From NCBI RefSeq assembly GCF_000820505.1, contig NZ_JWJD01000008.1, forward strand, positions 1 to 64,000: a stretch of 64,000 nt of DNA, written 5' to 3'. Shown here piece after piece: positions 41,831-50,345 of this stretch. Under the pieces are notes generated by a model. It did no database searches, was not told the origin of the DNA, and saw only the letters and a list, made by a program, of their open reading frames with translations. Position numbers and translations under genes: made by a program. The first letter of the stretch is position 1. Each line of letters begins with the position of its first letter. The stretch is from Geoalkalibacter ferrihydriticus DSM 17813 (GTDB taxonomy: Bacteria > Desulfobacterota > Desulfuromonadia > Desulfuromonadales > Geoalkalibacteraceae).

Positions 41831-42223
41831 TCAATTCAGAAGCACGACGGTGCGCAACGAAACCAGGCGCGTGTCGGGCAGGAGGGACAGGGAAGCCTTT
41901 ACGCTGTCGGCGCAAGCGACATGGTAGGCATAACGAGGAAGCGGCAGCGCCGCCGGCGCCCCACTGTTCTTGCCGTCAGAAAAGGTATTGGCCAACTGCG
42001 CGAGCGCCGGAGCGCCCTTGGCCGCCCTCTGGGACGGCCCCCCGCAGGCGGGACAGAAAGGGGAAGCCTGGTATTCACTGATAAACTGCTGGGTGCCCGG
42101 GCTCAACAGGCGCAAGCCCGCGTTGGCGCACACCGAGGGCTCCTCTGGAAAACGCCCCCAGACCAGCAGCACCAAAAAACAGGTGAAATAAAGACTCAAC
42201 GCCCAGGGCGCGCGCTTGTTCAC
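41831..42223 (-). CDS. Small secreted or membrane-anchored protein with a CPAC motif, upstream of resB
   Basis: 130 residues from a GTG at 42223 with GAGG 8 bases upstream. The N-terminus (MNKRAPWALSLYFTCFLVLLVWG) is a signal or anchor helix. The exported part holds FCPACGG and further Cys at PSVCANAG and HVACADSV. I do not recognise a family. The CxxC motif, export and placement before resB and resC suggest a redox or structural role in cytochrome c maturation, but this is inference. Overlapping plus-strand frames look like shadows because they lack a good start. Confidence 0.5.
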   Translation of the reverse strand: MNKRAPWALSLYFTCFLVLLVWGRFPEEPSVCANAGLRLLSPGTQQFISEYQASPFCPACGGPSQRAAKGAPALAQLANTFSDGKNSGAPAALPLPRYAYHVACADSVKASLSLLPDTRLVSLRTVVLLN

Positions 42224-42552
42224 GTAGACAACCTCGTCGAAAGAAAATCCATCGGCGTTTCAACACAAGAAGGAACTATAAACCAAATCCGCAAAAATCG
42301 CCACCCGCTAATTGGCGGGCGCGCCCCGAACAAATCTACAAAATAAGAACCGCAGGGCGAATCATAACCTAAACGGAGAGAGTTTGTCCCTCCTTTTCGG
42401 CGCGACCCATTGTATACATCACGCTTGTCTTCATGAAAGCCTGTCGGTATGATGACGTTTTGTGCAAACCATTTTCAGGCCCTCTTCAACAGAAGCAACA
42501 TTCATGCCGAAGGCAAATCGACTTCGGCGAAAAACGCAAGGAGGATCATCTC
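42224..42552. promoter_or_regulatory. Divergent control region between the cytochrome c operon and the malonyl-CoA decarboxylase
   Basis: A 329-base gene-free region. Visible elements are a CCCGC-TAATTG-GCGGG hairpin (42304-42319), the palindrome GGGCGCGCCC just after it, and TTGTATACAT (42410-42419), which resembles GntR-type operators of the GT-N-AC class. No convincing -35/-10 or -24/-12 pair was found for either direction. Confidence 0.4.
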
Positions 42553-44016
42553 GTGGCTGCAACTCAGGTTTTCCGCCATGCTCTCGGCAATCTCAATCGC
42601 ATCTGGCGCGGCATCGCCGCGCCCTTTGCCGAGGATGACAAGCAACCGGCCTTTTCTCCCGAATTGTCCGAAGAGGATGCCCGCCACCTGCGCAACCTGA
42701 TCAAGCAGTGCCTTGAAGGGCGCGGCGGCGAAGTGTCGGCGCGTGGCCACGCGGCCCGCCTCGGTCGTCTTTATCTCGGCCTCGACGACCGCGGAAGACA
42801 ACGCTTTTTGCAAATTCTCGCCCAGGACTTCCCTGCGGATCATACGCGGTTGTGCGATGCGGCCGCGAAACTTTGCGCAGCCCAAAAGGAAAGCGACTAC
42901 CTCGCCGCCGAAGAACATCTGCGCAGCCTCTTGACTTCGCCGCGCCTGCGCCTGCTCAAACACTTCAATGCCCTGCCCCAGGGGATCAAGTTTCTCATCG
43001 ATCTGCGCGCCGATCTGCTCAGATGGACCCCTGAGGATCCTTGGCTCAAGAGCCTGGATCGCGAACTGTGTCAATTGCTCGCCACCTGGTTCGACATCGG
43101 TTTTCTCGAACTGCGCCGCATCACTTGGGATTCACCCGCCGCCCTGCTGGAAAAACTCATCGCCTACGAAGCGGTGCATGAAATTCATTCCTGGGAAGAT
43201 CTGCGCAACCGTCTTGAGTCGGATCGCCGCTGCTATGCTTTTTTTCATCCGGCCATGCCCGAGGAGCCGCTGATTTTCATCGAGGTGGCCCTGGTGGAAG
43301 GTTTGGCCGGAAGCATTCAGGAACTGCTCGATCCACAGGCACCCGTGGCCGATCCCGAGGAGGCGGACACCGCCATTTTTTATTCCATTTCCAATGCGCA
43401 AAAGGGTCTGCGCGGCATCAGCTTCGGCGATTTTCTCATCAAGCAGGTAGTCGACGATCTCAGACATGATCTGCCCGGCCTTAAATCCTTCGCCACCCTC
43501 TCGCCCATCCCCGGCCTGCGCCCCTGGCTGGAGAAGGCGCTGAGCACCGCCGAAACCGACACGACGCTGAGTCGTTTGCAGCAGGCCCTTGATCGAGCGG
43601 CGGAAATTCTCGGGACACCCTCCAGCCTGGCGGCCGTCATCGACACCTCCGACTGGTGGGCGAACGAAGAGGTGGTGAATCTGCTGCGCGAGCCCCTGGA
43701 AGTGCAGTGTCTGCGTTATTTTCACGAGAGCCGCGCGGACGGTTTTCCCCTGGATCCCGTCGAGCGCTTCCATCTCGGCAACGGCGCACGCATCGAGATG
43801 CTCAACTGGCTGGGAGACATTTCACCCAAGGGCATGAAACAGTCTTGCGGACTCATGGTCAACTACCTCTACCGGCTCGAAGACATCGAGAAGAACCACG
43901 AAGCCTTTGCCGGCGAAAGGCGCATCGTGACCAGCAAAAAACTCAAAAGCCGTCTCGAGCCTCTGGAAGGAGACAAAGGCGGTGGCCTGCGCCGCCTGTG
44001 GAAAGGGCGCGCCTGA
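42553..44016 (+). CDS. Malonyl-CoA decarboxylase
   Basis: About 487 residues from a GTG at 42553 with AGGAGG 8 bases upstream; the frame is open earlier but without a start signal. The C-terminal catalytic domain matches eukaryotic and rhizobial malonyl-CoA decarboxylases: HPAMPEEPLIFIEVALVEGL, FYSISNAQKGLRGISFGDFLIK near 275 with the active Ser, LSPIPGL, VERFHLGNGARI near 405 with the active His, and SCGLMVNYLY. The N-terminal 170 residues are the helical oligomerisation domain. It converts malonyl-CoA to acetyl-CoA and CO2. It begins a run with the kinase and regulator genes. Confidence 0.92.
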   Translation: MAATQVFRHALGNLNRIWRGIAAPFAEDDKQPAFSPELSEEDARHLRNLIKQCLEGRGGEVSARGHAARLGRLYLGLDDRGRQRFLQILAQDFPADHTRLCDAAAKLCAAQKESDYLAAEEHLRSLLTSPRLRLLKHFNALPQGIKFLIDLRADLLRWTPEDPWLKSLDRELCQLLATWFDIGFLELRRITWDSPAALLEKLIAYEAVHEIHSWEDLRNRLESDRRCYAFFHPAMPEEPLIFIEVALVEGLAGSIQELLDPQAPVADPEEADTAIFYSISNAQKGLRGISFGDFLIKQVVDDLRHDLPGLKSFATLSPIPGLRPWLEKALSTAETDTTLSRLQQALDRAAEILGTPSSLAAVIDTSDWWANEEVVNLLREPLEVQCLRYFHESRADGFPLDPVERFHLGNGARIEMLNWLGDISPKGMKQSCGLMVNYLYRLEDIEKNHEAFAGERRIVTSKKLKSRLEPLEGDKGGGLRRLWKGRA

Positions 44017-44056
44017 ACCCTGCTCGGCCCAACCCAGCACCCGGGATTAATACCTC

Positions 44057-46033
44057 ATGCGCGGTCTATTGTTCAATTTCGTCGCCAATCTTAAAATGCG
44101 CTGGAAGATGCTGGTGGTGGTGCTGCCGCTGGTGGTGCTGCCGATCTTCGTGGTCGGCGGGGTCATCGGCTATATCAGCTACCAGCAGGCCTATCGCGGC
44201 ATTACCAAGGCCAGCGAAGCTGACCTCGACCACATGGCACGTTTCACCCTCGATCTGCTCGACGCTCACTACAAACAGTTCCAGGTCTACAAAGAAGACA
44301 AGCGGCAGGCGGTGCGCAACGAGCTGCGCACCCTGACCGACCTGGCCTACAGCCTGGCCGAGTCACACCACCACCAGTACCAGAGCGGCGAAATCAGCCT
44401 GGAAAGAGCGCGTAGCGAGGCTGGACGGGCCCTCAAGCAAGTCAGCATCGGCCAAAGCGGCTACATTTTCGCCATGAGCAGCCAGGGTGACCTGACCGTG
44501 CATCCGGCCCGCGAGGGGGAAAATATTTTCGACGAGCAGGCCGAGGACGGCCGGTATTTCATCCGCGCCATGTCCCAGGCGGCCACGCGCGCCCCGCCGG
44601 GGGCCGTCATGTTCACTCTTTATCCCTGGCGCAACGAGATGCTCGGTGATCAGGCGCCACGGCAGAAGATGGCCGCCTATCGCTACTTTCCCGAATGGGA
44701 TTGGATTATCGCCGCCACCGGTTATGTAGAGGAAACCTACGAGGATCTGGCCTTTGAGCGACGCTCCTTTGCCGATCTCAAACAGAAGATCAAAAACAAG
44801 AAGGTCGGCCGCACCGGCTACATCTATTGCATGGATACGCAGGGCACTCTCCACATCCATCCTGAGGATGAAGGGCTCAATATCGCTGAGCGCACCGATT
44901 TCACAGGCAACCCTTTTGTTCGCGAGATGGTGCAGAACAAGCACGGCTGGATCCGCTACCCCTGGCGCGGCACCGAGGATTCACTACCGCGCATGAAAAT
45001 CGTGCGCTACCTCTATTTCAAGCCCTGGGACTGGATTGTTGCGGTGGGTTCCTACGAAGATGAGTTTTTCGAAGAGGCGAAGCTCATCAAGACGCGCATT
45101 CTCGGCAGTCTCTTCATCCTGACTTTTTTTGTCGGGACAACGGCGATCTTCATGGTGTTTGTTGCCGCGCAAGTGCTGACCAACCCCATCCATCACATGA
45201 TCGACGTCATCCGCCGGGTACGCAAGGGACGCCTCGACGCCAAGATGCAAGTGGACACCCACGACGAGCTGGGCGAACTTGCCGCGGCCTTCAATCGCAT
45301 GACCGACATCATGAAACGCAACCAGGAAATGGAGGCGAGCCTCTCGCAACAGGGTAAAATGGCCTCCCTCGGCATACTCTCCTCGGGCGTGGCCCATGAG
45401 ATCAACAATCCCCTGGGAGTTATTCTGGGTTATGCCGCCTACCTTGAAGGCAAGCTCGACCCCGACGATCCCAAATTTAAGTACGTGCACGAGATCAAGC
45501 GCGAGAGCAAGCGCTGCAAGAAAATCGTGCAGGATCTCCTTAACTATGCCCGCACCCCCAAGCCGGCGCTGGAAGCAACCAATATCAACCAGTTGCTTGA
45601 GCAGATCGTCGATTTTGCCGCCAACCATACCGACATGCACCAGGTTCGGGTGCGCAAAGCCTTCACTGCCGAACTGCCGCCGGCCATGATCGACGGCGAC
45701 CAGATCCGCCAGGTGGCCATCAATCTGATTCTCAACGCCGGCGCGTCCATGCCCGAGGGCGGCGATCTGGTGGTGGGCACCTCCATGGGCGCCGACGGTT
45801 TTGTGGAACTCAGCTTTGCCGACACGGGGTGCGGAATTCCGCCCGAATACCTGGAAAAAATATTCGAGCCCTTCTTTACCACACGGCCCCGGGGAACCGG
45901 ATTGGGGCTGGCAATTACCCGCCAGATCATCGAACTGCACCAGGGCGAAATTCACATCGACAGCGAACCGGGGCGCGGCACCAGAGTGTTGGTGCGGTTG
46001 CCCACCCCGGCTCGGGAAAGCACTGACCTATGA
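44057..46033 (+). CDS. Sensor histidine kinase with two Cache domains
   Basis: 658 residues. A transmembrane helix near 15-40 and a second near 355-378 enclose an extracytoplasmic region with two similar sCache_2-type modules: GYIFAMSSQGDLTVHP with FPEWDWIIAATGYVEE, and GYIYCMDTQGTLHIHP with FKPWDWIVAVGSYEDE. Cache_2 domains commonly bind small carboxylates. HAMP (about 375-430), HisKA with GVAHEINNPLGVI (His about 447) and HATPase (NLILNAGASMPEGG, DTGCGI, GTGLGLAI) follow. All boxes are intact. It overlaps the response regulator gene by 4 bases. Confidence 0.95.
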   Translation: MRGLLFNFVANLKMRWKMLVVVLPLVVLPIFVVGGVIGYISYQQAYRGITKASEADLDHMARFTLDLLDAHYKQFQVYKEDKRQAVRNELRTLTDLAYSLAESHHHQYQSGEISLERARSEAGRALKQVSIGQSGYIFAMSSQGDLTVHPAREGENIFDEQAEDGRYFIRAMSQAATRAPPGAVMFTLYPWRNEMLGDQAPRQKMAAYRYFPEWDWIIAATGYVEETYEDLAFERRSFADLKQKIKNKKVGRTGYIYCMDTQGTLHIHPEDEGLNIAERTDFTGNPFVREMVQNKHGWIRYPWRGTEDSLPRMKIVRYLYFKPWDWIVAVGSYEDEFFEEAKLIKTRILGSLFILTFFVGTTAIFMVFVAAQVLTNPIHHMIDVIRRVRKGRLDAKMQVDTHDELGELAAAFNRMTDIMKRNQEMEASLSQQGKMASLGILSSGVAHEINNPLGVILGYAAYLEGKLDPDDPKFKYVHEIKRESKRCKKIVQDLLNYARTPKPALEATNINQLLEQIVDFAANHTDMHQVRVRKAFTAELPPAMIDGDQIRQVAINLILNAGASMPEGGDLVVGTSMGADGFVELSFADTGCGIPPEYLEKIFEPFFTTRPRGTGLGLAITRQIIELHQGEIHIDSEPGRGTRVLVRLPTPARESTDL

Positions 46034-47406
46034 CGAAAAAGCCGAAGATTCTGCTCATTGATGACGAGGAAGGCCTGTGCCGCATGCTTGAAGCCGTGCT
46101 GGGCGACGAGGGGTACGCGGTGCGCGCCTACAATCGGCCGGTGGTGGCCATGAGCGAGTTCGCGGCCGGCCGCTATGACCTGGTCATTACCGATATTCGT
46201 ATGCCCGAAATGACCGGCATCGAGGTTTTACAGCGGGTCAAGGACAAAGACCCCGGCATTCCGGTGATCATCATCACCGCCCATGCCACCGTCGAGATGT
46301 CCATTCAGGCCATGCGGCGCGGCGCCTATGATATGGTCACCAAACCTTTCGAGCCCGACGAACTGCTGTTTCGCGTGAAAAACGCCCTGCGCCAGACCGA
46401 ACTCAGCGCCGAGAACCAGGATCTGCGCGAAGAAATCGCCGGGCGCTTTCGCTTCGACAACATCCTCGGCACCTCGCAGAAGCTGCGCGCGGTGCTCGAC
46501 AAGGTGGAAAAACTCGCCATCCGCGACACGTCGATCCTCATCACCGGTGAGTCGGGCACTGGCAAGGAACTTATCGCCCAGGCGGTGCACTATAATTCAC
46601 CGCGCAAGGACAAGCGCTTTGTCGCCATCAACTGCGGCGCGCTGCCCGAGTCGGTGCTCGAAAGCGAGCTGTTCGGGTATAAAAAAGGTGCTTTTACCGG
46701 CGCCGCCGAGGATCGCGAAGGCTTGCTCAAGGCAGCCGATGGCGGCACCCTGTTTCTCGATGAGGTCGGCAATCTGCCCATGAACGTGCAGAAAACCCTG
46801 CTGCGCTTTCTCCAGGAGCAGGAATTCCGCCGCATCGGCGACACCACCTCCACCAAGGTCGATGTGCGCATTCTCTCAGCGACCAACGCCGATCTGCGCG
46901 AGGGCGTCAAGCAGGGCGATTTTCGCGAAGATCTTTACTATCGCCTCAACGTAGTCAACATTCACCTGCCGCCTCTGCGTGAACGCAAGGCCGACATCGC
47001 CCTGTTGGTCGATCATTTCATCCGCGCGCAGAACGAAAAATTCGCCACCCATATCAAAGGATTGTCCGCCGAAGCCCTCGAGGCGGTCACGGAATTTTCC
47101 TGGCCGGGCAACATTCGCCAGTTGCGCAACGTGATCGAAGCAGCGGTGGCCATGGAAGACGGCGAATACATAACTCTGCCGGTACTCGCCCAGTTTATCG
47201 AGATCGATGACGCCGCCCCCGTGGAGCGCGCGGAAGACAACGACTATTCAAGCGCCATGGCTGATTTTGAAATCGGCTACCTCAAAGAGCTGTTGCGTAA
47301 AACCGAGGGTAACGTCGAGGTCGCCGCGCGCCGCGCCGGCATGAACATGGCAACCATCTACCGCAAACTCAAGAAATACGACCTGCGCAAAGACGATTAT
47401 CTCTGA
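46030..47406 (+). CDS. Sigma-54-dependent response regulator (NtrC/AtoC family)
   Basis: 458 residues: receiver domain with Asp55 in LVITDIRMPE and a conserved Lys in MVTKPFEPDEL, AAA+ domain with Walker A GESGTGKE, the intact sigma-54 loop GAFTGA, TLFLDEVGNLP and FREDLYYRLNVV, and a C-terminal FIS-type helix-turn-helix NVEVAARRAGMNMATIYRKLKKY. Coupled to the Cache kinase by ATGA overlap. The next gene carries a sigma-54 promoter and a palindrome at the expected distance, making it the obvious target. Confidence 0.96.
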   Translation: MTKKPKILLIDDEEGLCRMLEAVLGDEGYAVRAYNRPVVAMSEFAAGRYDLVITDIRMPEMTGIEVLQRVKDKDPGIPVIIITAHATVEMSIQAMRRGAYDMVTKPFEPDELLFRVKNALRQTELSAENQDLREEIAGRFRFDNILGTSQKLRAVLDKVEKLAIRDTSILITGESGTGKELIAQAVHYNSPRKDKRFVAINCGALPESVLESELFGYKKGAFTGAAEDREGLLKAADGGTLFLDEVGNLPMNVQKTLLRFLQEQEFRRIGDTTSTKVDVRILSATNADLREGVKQGDFREDLYYRLNVVNIHLPPLRERKADIALLVDHFIRAQNEKFATHIKGLSAEALEAVTEFSWPGNIRQLRNVIEAAVAMEDGEYITLPVLAQFIEIDDAAPVERAEDNDYSSAMADFEIGYLKELLRKTEGNVEVAARRAGMNMATIYRKLKKYDLRKDDYL

Positions 47407-47554
47407 CCTGCACAGGTGCAAGGGTGCGAAAAAACCATTTGCAAATCTGCGAATTCTTTTCCGCAACCCTCAACTCCCGGACACCCAACTGAAATCACTA
47501 AGTTTTCCGGGGATTGAGGGGAGGTTGCGGGAACCGCCGCCGGGACGCAGGCGC

Positions 47555-47570
47555 TTCGCACCGGTGCGAA
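47555..47570. promoter_or_regulatory. Candidate upstream activating site for the sigma-54 regulator
   Basis: TTCGCACCGGTGCGAA is a perfect 16-bp palindrome centred about 121 bases before the predicted transcription start of the AceTr-like gene, a typical enhancer distance. The half-site with its flank, GGTGCGAAAAAA, is repeated at 47423-47434. An imperfect inverted repeat (CCGCAACC near 47461 and GGTTGCGG near 47523) lies between. Confidence 0.55.
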
Positions 47571-47657
47571 AAAAGCGCCATAGTCCGATCTTGCCTCGAC
47601 CTTTCAAGCCAATGGAATCACTCATTTTTTTCGATTTTCTCGACCTGTCCCCCAAGA

Positions 47658-47673
47658 TGGAATAGCTCTTGCT
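47658..47673 (+). promoter_or_regulatory. Sigma-54 promoter of the AceTr-like gene
   Basis: TGGAATAGCTCTTGCT has GG and GC exactly 10 bases apart and the TTGCT end of the -12 box; only the AAT after TGG departs from the CAC consensus. The start would be near 47684, about 50 bases before the first ATG. Confidence 0.7.
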
Positions 47674-47735
47674 GCTTTTAAATCCCCAGGAGTGCGCTGG
47701 GGCGGTCTTCGAGTTCGCAACCTATCGCGCAAAAA

Positions 47736-48614
47736 ATGACGGCAGAAAGCGGTGCGGCCATGGCGGATGACAGCATCTGTCCCTACTTCGGAATGGATGA
47801 AGACCTGTGCGATGTCGGGTGCGGTTATATTTCCCCCTCCGATGTGCATCAGATCATTCGTTATTGCCGCGCGCAGCACCAGCAATGTCCTCGTTGCCAG
47901 CAACTGGCGGCGCATTTTGCCGAGCAACAGGCGGCTGCGCGAAGCGGCGGGGCACTGCACAGCGCCCGGCGCGAGCTCGACCCCGCGCCGCTGAACAATC
48001 GAAACCCCGCCCCCCTGATCAGCGGCGCAAGGAGTGCAACGGCGTGCCTGAGCCTGCACGAGTCAAGCGCGGAACGCTGCGCGCCGGTGCCTTTGGGCCT
48101 GCTCGGCACGGGCATGACGATTCTTCTGCTGGGTGTGCAACAGGCCACCCTGCTGCCACTGGACGCCATGATGATCGCCATGGGCCTGTTTTACGGAGGC
48201 CTGGCACAGATCATCGCCGGCATTTTCGAGTGGCGGCGCAACCAAAGCTTTGCCGCGACCACCTTTTGCGCCTGGGGCCTGTTCTGGCTGACCCTGGTGG
48301 GCATGGTGGCTCTGCCGCGCGCCGGCATCGGTGATCTGCCCTCCCCGCTGGCGCTGACTTCTTACCTGGTTCTCTGGGGCCTGTTCAGCGGCGTGCTGTT
48401 CATCGGTGCTCTGCGCCTGGGGCGGCTTTTGCCGTTGATTTTCGCCAACCTCAGCCTGTTCTTGTTCCTGCTTGCCCTAAGCGAGGCTCACACTCTGGTC
48501 GCCCTGGACCGCTTGGCCGGATGGCAGGGTGTACTGACCGGCATCCTTGCCGTCTATGCCGGCTGCGCCCAGATGCTCAATGATATTTACCGCCGCCCGC
48601 TTCTCCCGACCTGA
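47736..48614 (+). CDS. Acetate-transporter family (AceTr/SatP) membrane protein with Cys-rich N-terminal domain
   Basis: 292 residues from the ATG at 47736 (47760 is also possible; neither has a clear Shine-Dalgarno). Residues about 120-285 are the six-helix GPR1/FUN34/YaaH fold: PLGLLGTGMTILLL, MIAMGLFYGGLAQIIAGIFEWRRNQSF and CAWGLFWLTLVGMVALP. The family signature NPAPLGL reads CAPVPLGL. Residues 1-60 form a separate Cys-rich unit (CPYFGMDEDLCDVGCGYISPSDV, then RYCRAQHQQCPRC) with six cysteines, which could bind a metal. Family members move acetate or succinate with protons. Controlled, by inference, by the adjacent Cache kinase and regulator. Confidence 0.85.
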   Translation: MTAESGAAMADDSICPYFGMDEDLCDVGCGYISPSDVHQIIRYCRAQHQQCPRCQQLAAHFAEQQAAARSGGALHSARRELDPAPLNNRNPAPLISGARSATACLSLHESSAERCAPVPLGLLGTGMTILLLGVQQATLLPLDAMMIAMGLFYGGLAQIIAGIFEWRRNQSFAATTFCAWGLFWLTLVGMVALPRAGIGDLPSPLALTSYLVLWGLFSGVLFIGALRLGRLLPLIFANLSLFLFLLALSEAHTLVALDRLAGWQGVLTGILAVYAGCAQMLNDIYRRPLLPT

Positions 48615-48746
48615 AAAACACTCCCAATTCCCAGTCTCTCGCAACCCCTCGTCCCTGGCCGCCCGACGCGCTGAGGCCGAGGAACCCGGCACAATCGCGA
48701 ATTGCTATGCTATAGTTCTTGCGAACACCTTTATCAGGAGGCAGCC

Positions 48747-48947
48747 ATGACCCCCGCCAAAGAGAGCGAACAAAGCTACAACGAGTGTACCAACGCACAA
48801 CAACACCGCGAACACCTGTGTATTCTCATGGAGCAAGGACGCAGTCGCGAGGTATCCGAGCGTTCAACGCATCCGGCCTTCGCCTGCCGCAACTGTGGCG
48901 CTTACGCCAACGAGGCGCAAGATCTCTGCAATCCCATGTCCCTTTAG
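48747..48947 (+). CDS. Small Cys-containing protein, function unknown
   Basis: 66 residues from an ATG with AGGAGG 6 bases upstream, a strong start; an upstream in-frame ATG at 48702 lacks one. The C-terminus FACRNCGAYANEAQDLCNP has a CxxC plus a further Cys, resembling half of a zinc ribbon. I do not recognise the family. A TATAGT-like -10 lies just upstream (about 48711), with no convincing -35. It follows the AceTr-like gene by 132 bases and shares its Cys-rich character. Confidence 0.6.
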   Translation: MTPAKESEQSYNECTNAQQHREHLCILMEQGRSREVSERSTHPAFACRNCGAYANEAQDLCNPMSL

Positions 48948-49000
48948 TTTTACCTGGATCCGCAGGCGATGCCGTCGCGCCCTGCTGGAAGGCTGAACAG

Positions 49001-49507
49001 TTACGATTTGGGTTGTCTTATCGCCAGATAGACTTGCAGAATGAAATCGCCCTGGTCTTGTTCGCTGACCAGGCGCCAATCGGAAGAACTGAAAGGTGGG
49101 AAGAAGGTGTCCCCGGAAAACTTCCCGGGGATGCGGGAAAGGATCATCCGGTCGGCGACCGCCAGGGCGCGGCGATAGATCTCGGCGCCGCCGATGAAAA
49201 AAATTCCGCGCCCGGCCCCTTCTGCCTGCGCCAGCGCCGCAGAGAAGCCGCGGCAAACAGTGATGCCCGGACGGGAATCCAGACTGCGGCTGACCACCAG
49301 GTTGAGACGCTCATCAAGAGGGCCGCCGAGGGATGCAAAGGTGTGCCGCCCCATGATTACCGTGTGGGCCAGGGTCAGACGGCGAAACAGGCGGCGATCG
49401 GCCGCGACATCCCAGGGCAGATTACCGTCGCGACCGATAACGCCATTTTCGCCAACCGCGGCGATGATGATTTTTTCCCCGGCTTGGGCGGGCTGAGGAC
49501 TGTCCAT
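49001..49507 (-). CDS. folA: Dihydrofolate reductase
   Basis: A 168-residue enzyme reducing dihydrofolate with NADPH. Visible hallmarks are IIIAAVGENGVIGRDGNLPWDVAADRRLFRRLT with catalytic Asp37, the nucleotide-binding VIMGRHTFASLGGPL, and FFIGGAEIYRRAL. Divergent from the alpha/beta hydrolase gene with only 52 bases between starts, so the two promoters must overlap coding ends. Confidence 0.95.
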   Translation of the reverse strand: MDSPQPAQAGEKIIIAAVGENGVIGRDGNLPWDVAADRRLFRRLTLAHTVIMGRHTFASLGGPLDERLNLVVSRSLDSRPGITVCRGFSAALAQAEGAGRGIFFIGGAEIYRRALAVADRMILSRIPGKFSGDTFFPPFSSSDWRLVSEQDQGDFILQVYLAIRQPKS

Positions 49508-49559
49508 GTCCGCTTTATAACCTGAGTCTCGCTAAATTGAAAGTCTTTGGAGGCAGTTC

Positions 49560-50330
49560 GTGTCTGAAGATCTGCTCAACCATCCGCTGATTGCCGCACG
49601 CTATTTTTTTCCCCGGCCCGACAGCTTCGCCGAGCCCTTCTGGGTCGATGTCGGCGAGGCGCGGCTGGCCTGCCATTATCATCGTCCACATTCCCACGGC
49701 TACACGCTGATTCATTTCCACGGCAATGGCGAAGTCGCCGCGGATTGGCGTGACGGGTTCCCCGAAGCGCTGGCCTCCCTGGGACTCAACTGCCTGCTGG
49801 CGGAGTTCCGCGGCTACGGCGGCTCCAGCGGCCGTCCGCTGCTGGGAGCCATGCTCGACGATGTCGAAGCACTCATCAATGCCGCCGGCGTCGCCCCCGA
49901 GCGCCTGATTCTCTTCGGCCGCTCGGTGGGTTCGCTGTTTGCCGTGCATGGTATCTCGCTCTATCCCAATATCGCCGGACTAATCCTGGAAAGTGCGGTC
50001 GCCGATGTGCTGGAGCGTCTGCTGCTGCGCCTGACCCCGGAAGAACTGGGGGCCAGCCCTGCGCAACTGGAAAGAGCCGTCGCTCAGCGCCTCGATCAGC
50101 AGCAAAAAATGCACGCCTACCCTGGAGAAACACTGGTCATGCATGCGCGCGGCGACAGCCTGGTGGATGTCTCCCACGGCAAACGGCTGCACCAATGGGC
50201 CGGCGGCCCCAAACGCCTGCACATCTTCGCGCGGGGCGACCACAACAACCTCATGTTCGTTAATCAGCGGGAGTATTTTGCGGAAATTGCGGAATTCGTG
50301 GAGCGATTGGAACGGGGGAATGAAATTTAG
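49560..50330 (+). CDS. Alpha/beta hydrolase
   Basis: 256 residues from a GTG at 49560 with GGAGG 6 bases upstream. It shows LIHFHGNGEVAADWRDGFPEAL (oxyanion loop), EFRGYGGSSGRP, the nucleophile elbow GRSVGS, a late Asp in MHARGDSLVDVSHG and the His in FARGDHNNLMF, so a complete Ser-Asp-His triad. No signal peptide, so cytoplasmic. It resembles BEM46/YfhR-type hydrolases; substrate unknown. Confidence 0.87.
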   Translation: MSEDLLNHPLIAARYFFPRPDSFAEPFWVDVGEARLACHYHRPHSHGYTLIHFHGNGEVAADWRDGFPEALASLGLNCLLAEFRGYGGSSGRPLLGAMLDDVEALINAAGVAPERLILFGRSVGSLFAVHGISLYPNIAGLILESAVADVLERLLLRLTPEELGASPAQLERAVAQRLDQQQKMHAYPGETLVMHARGDSLVDVSHGKRLHQWAGGPKRLHIFARGDHNNLMFVNQREYFAEIAEFVERLERGNEI

Positions 50331-50345
50331 AGGCGAATGGGACAG

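Noticed and set aside
42384-42418. TTGTCC...TATACA as a sigma-70 promoter for the malonyl-CoA decarboxylase
   Set aside because: The spacing of 23 bases is far too long; the TATACA is better explained as part of the palindrome.
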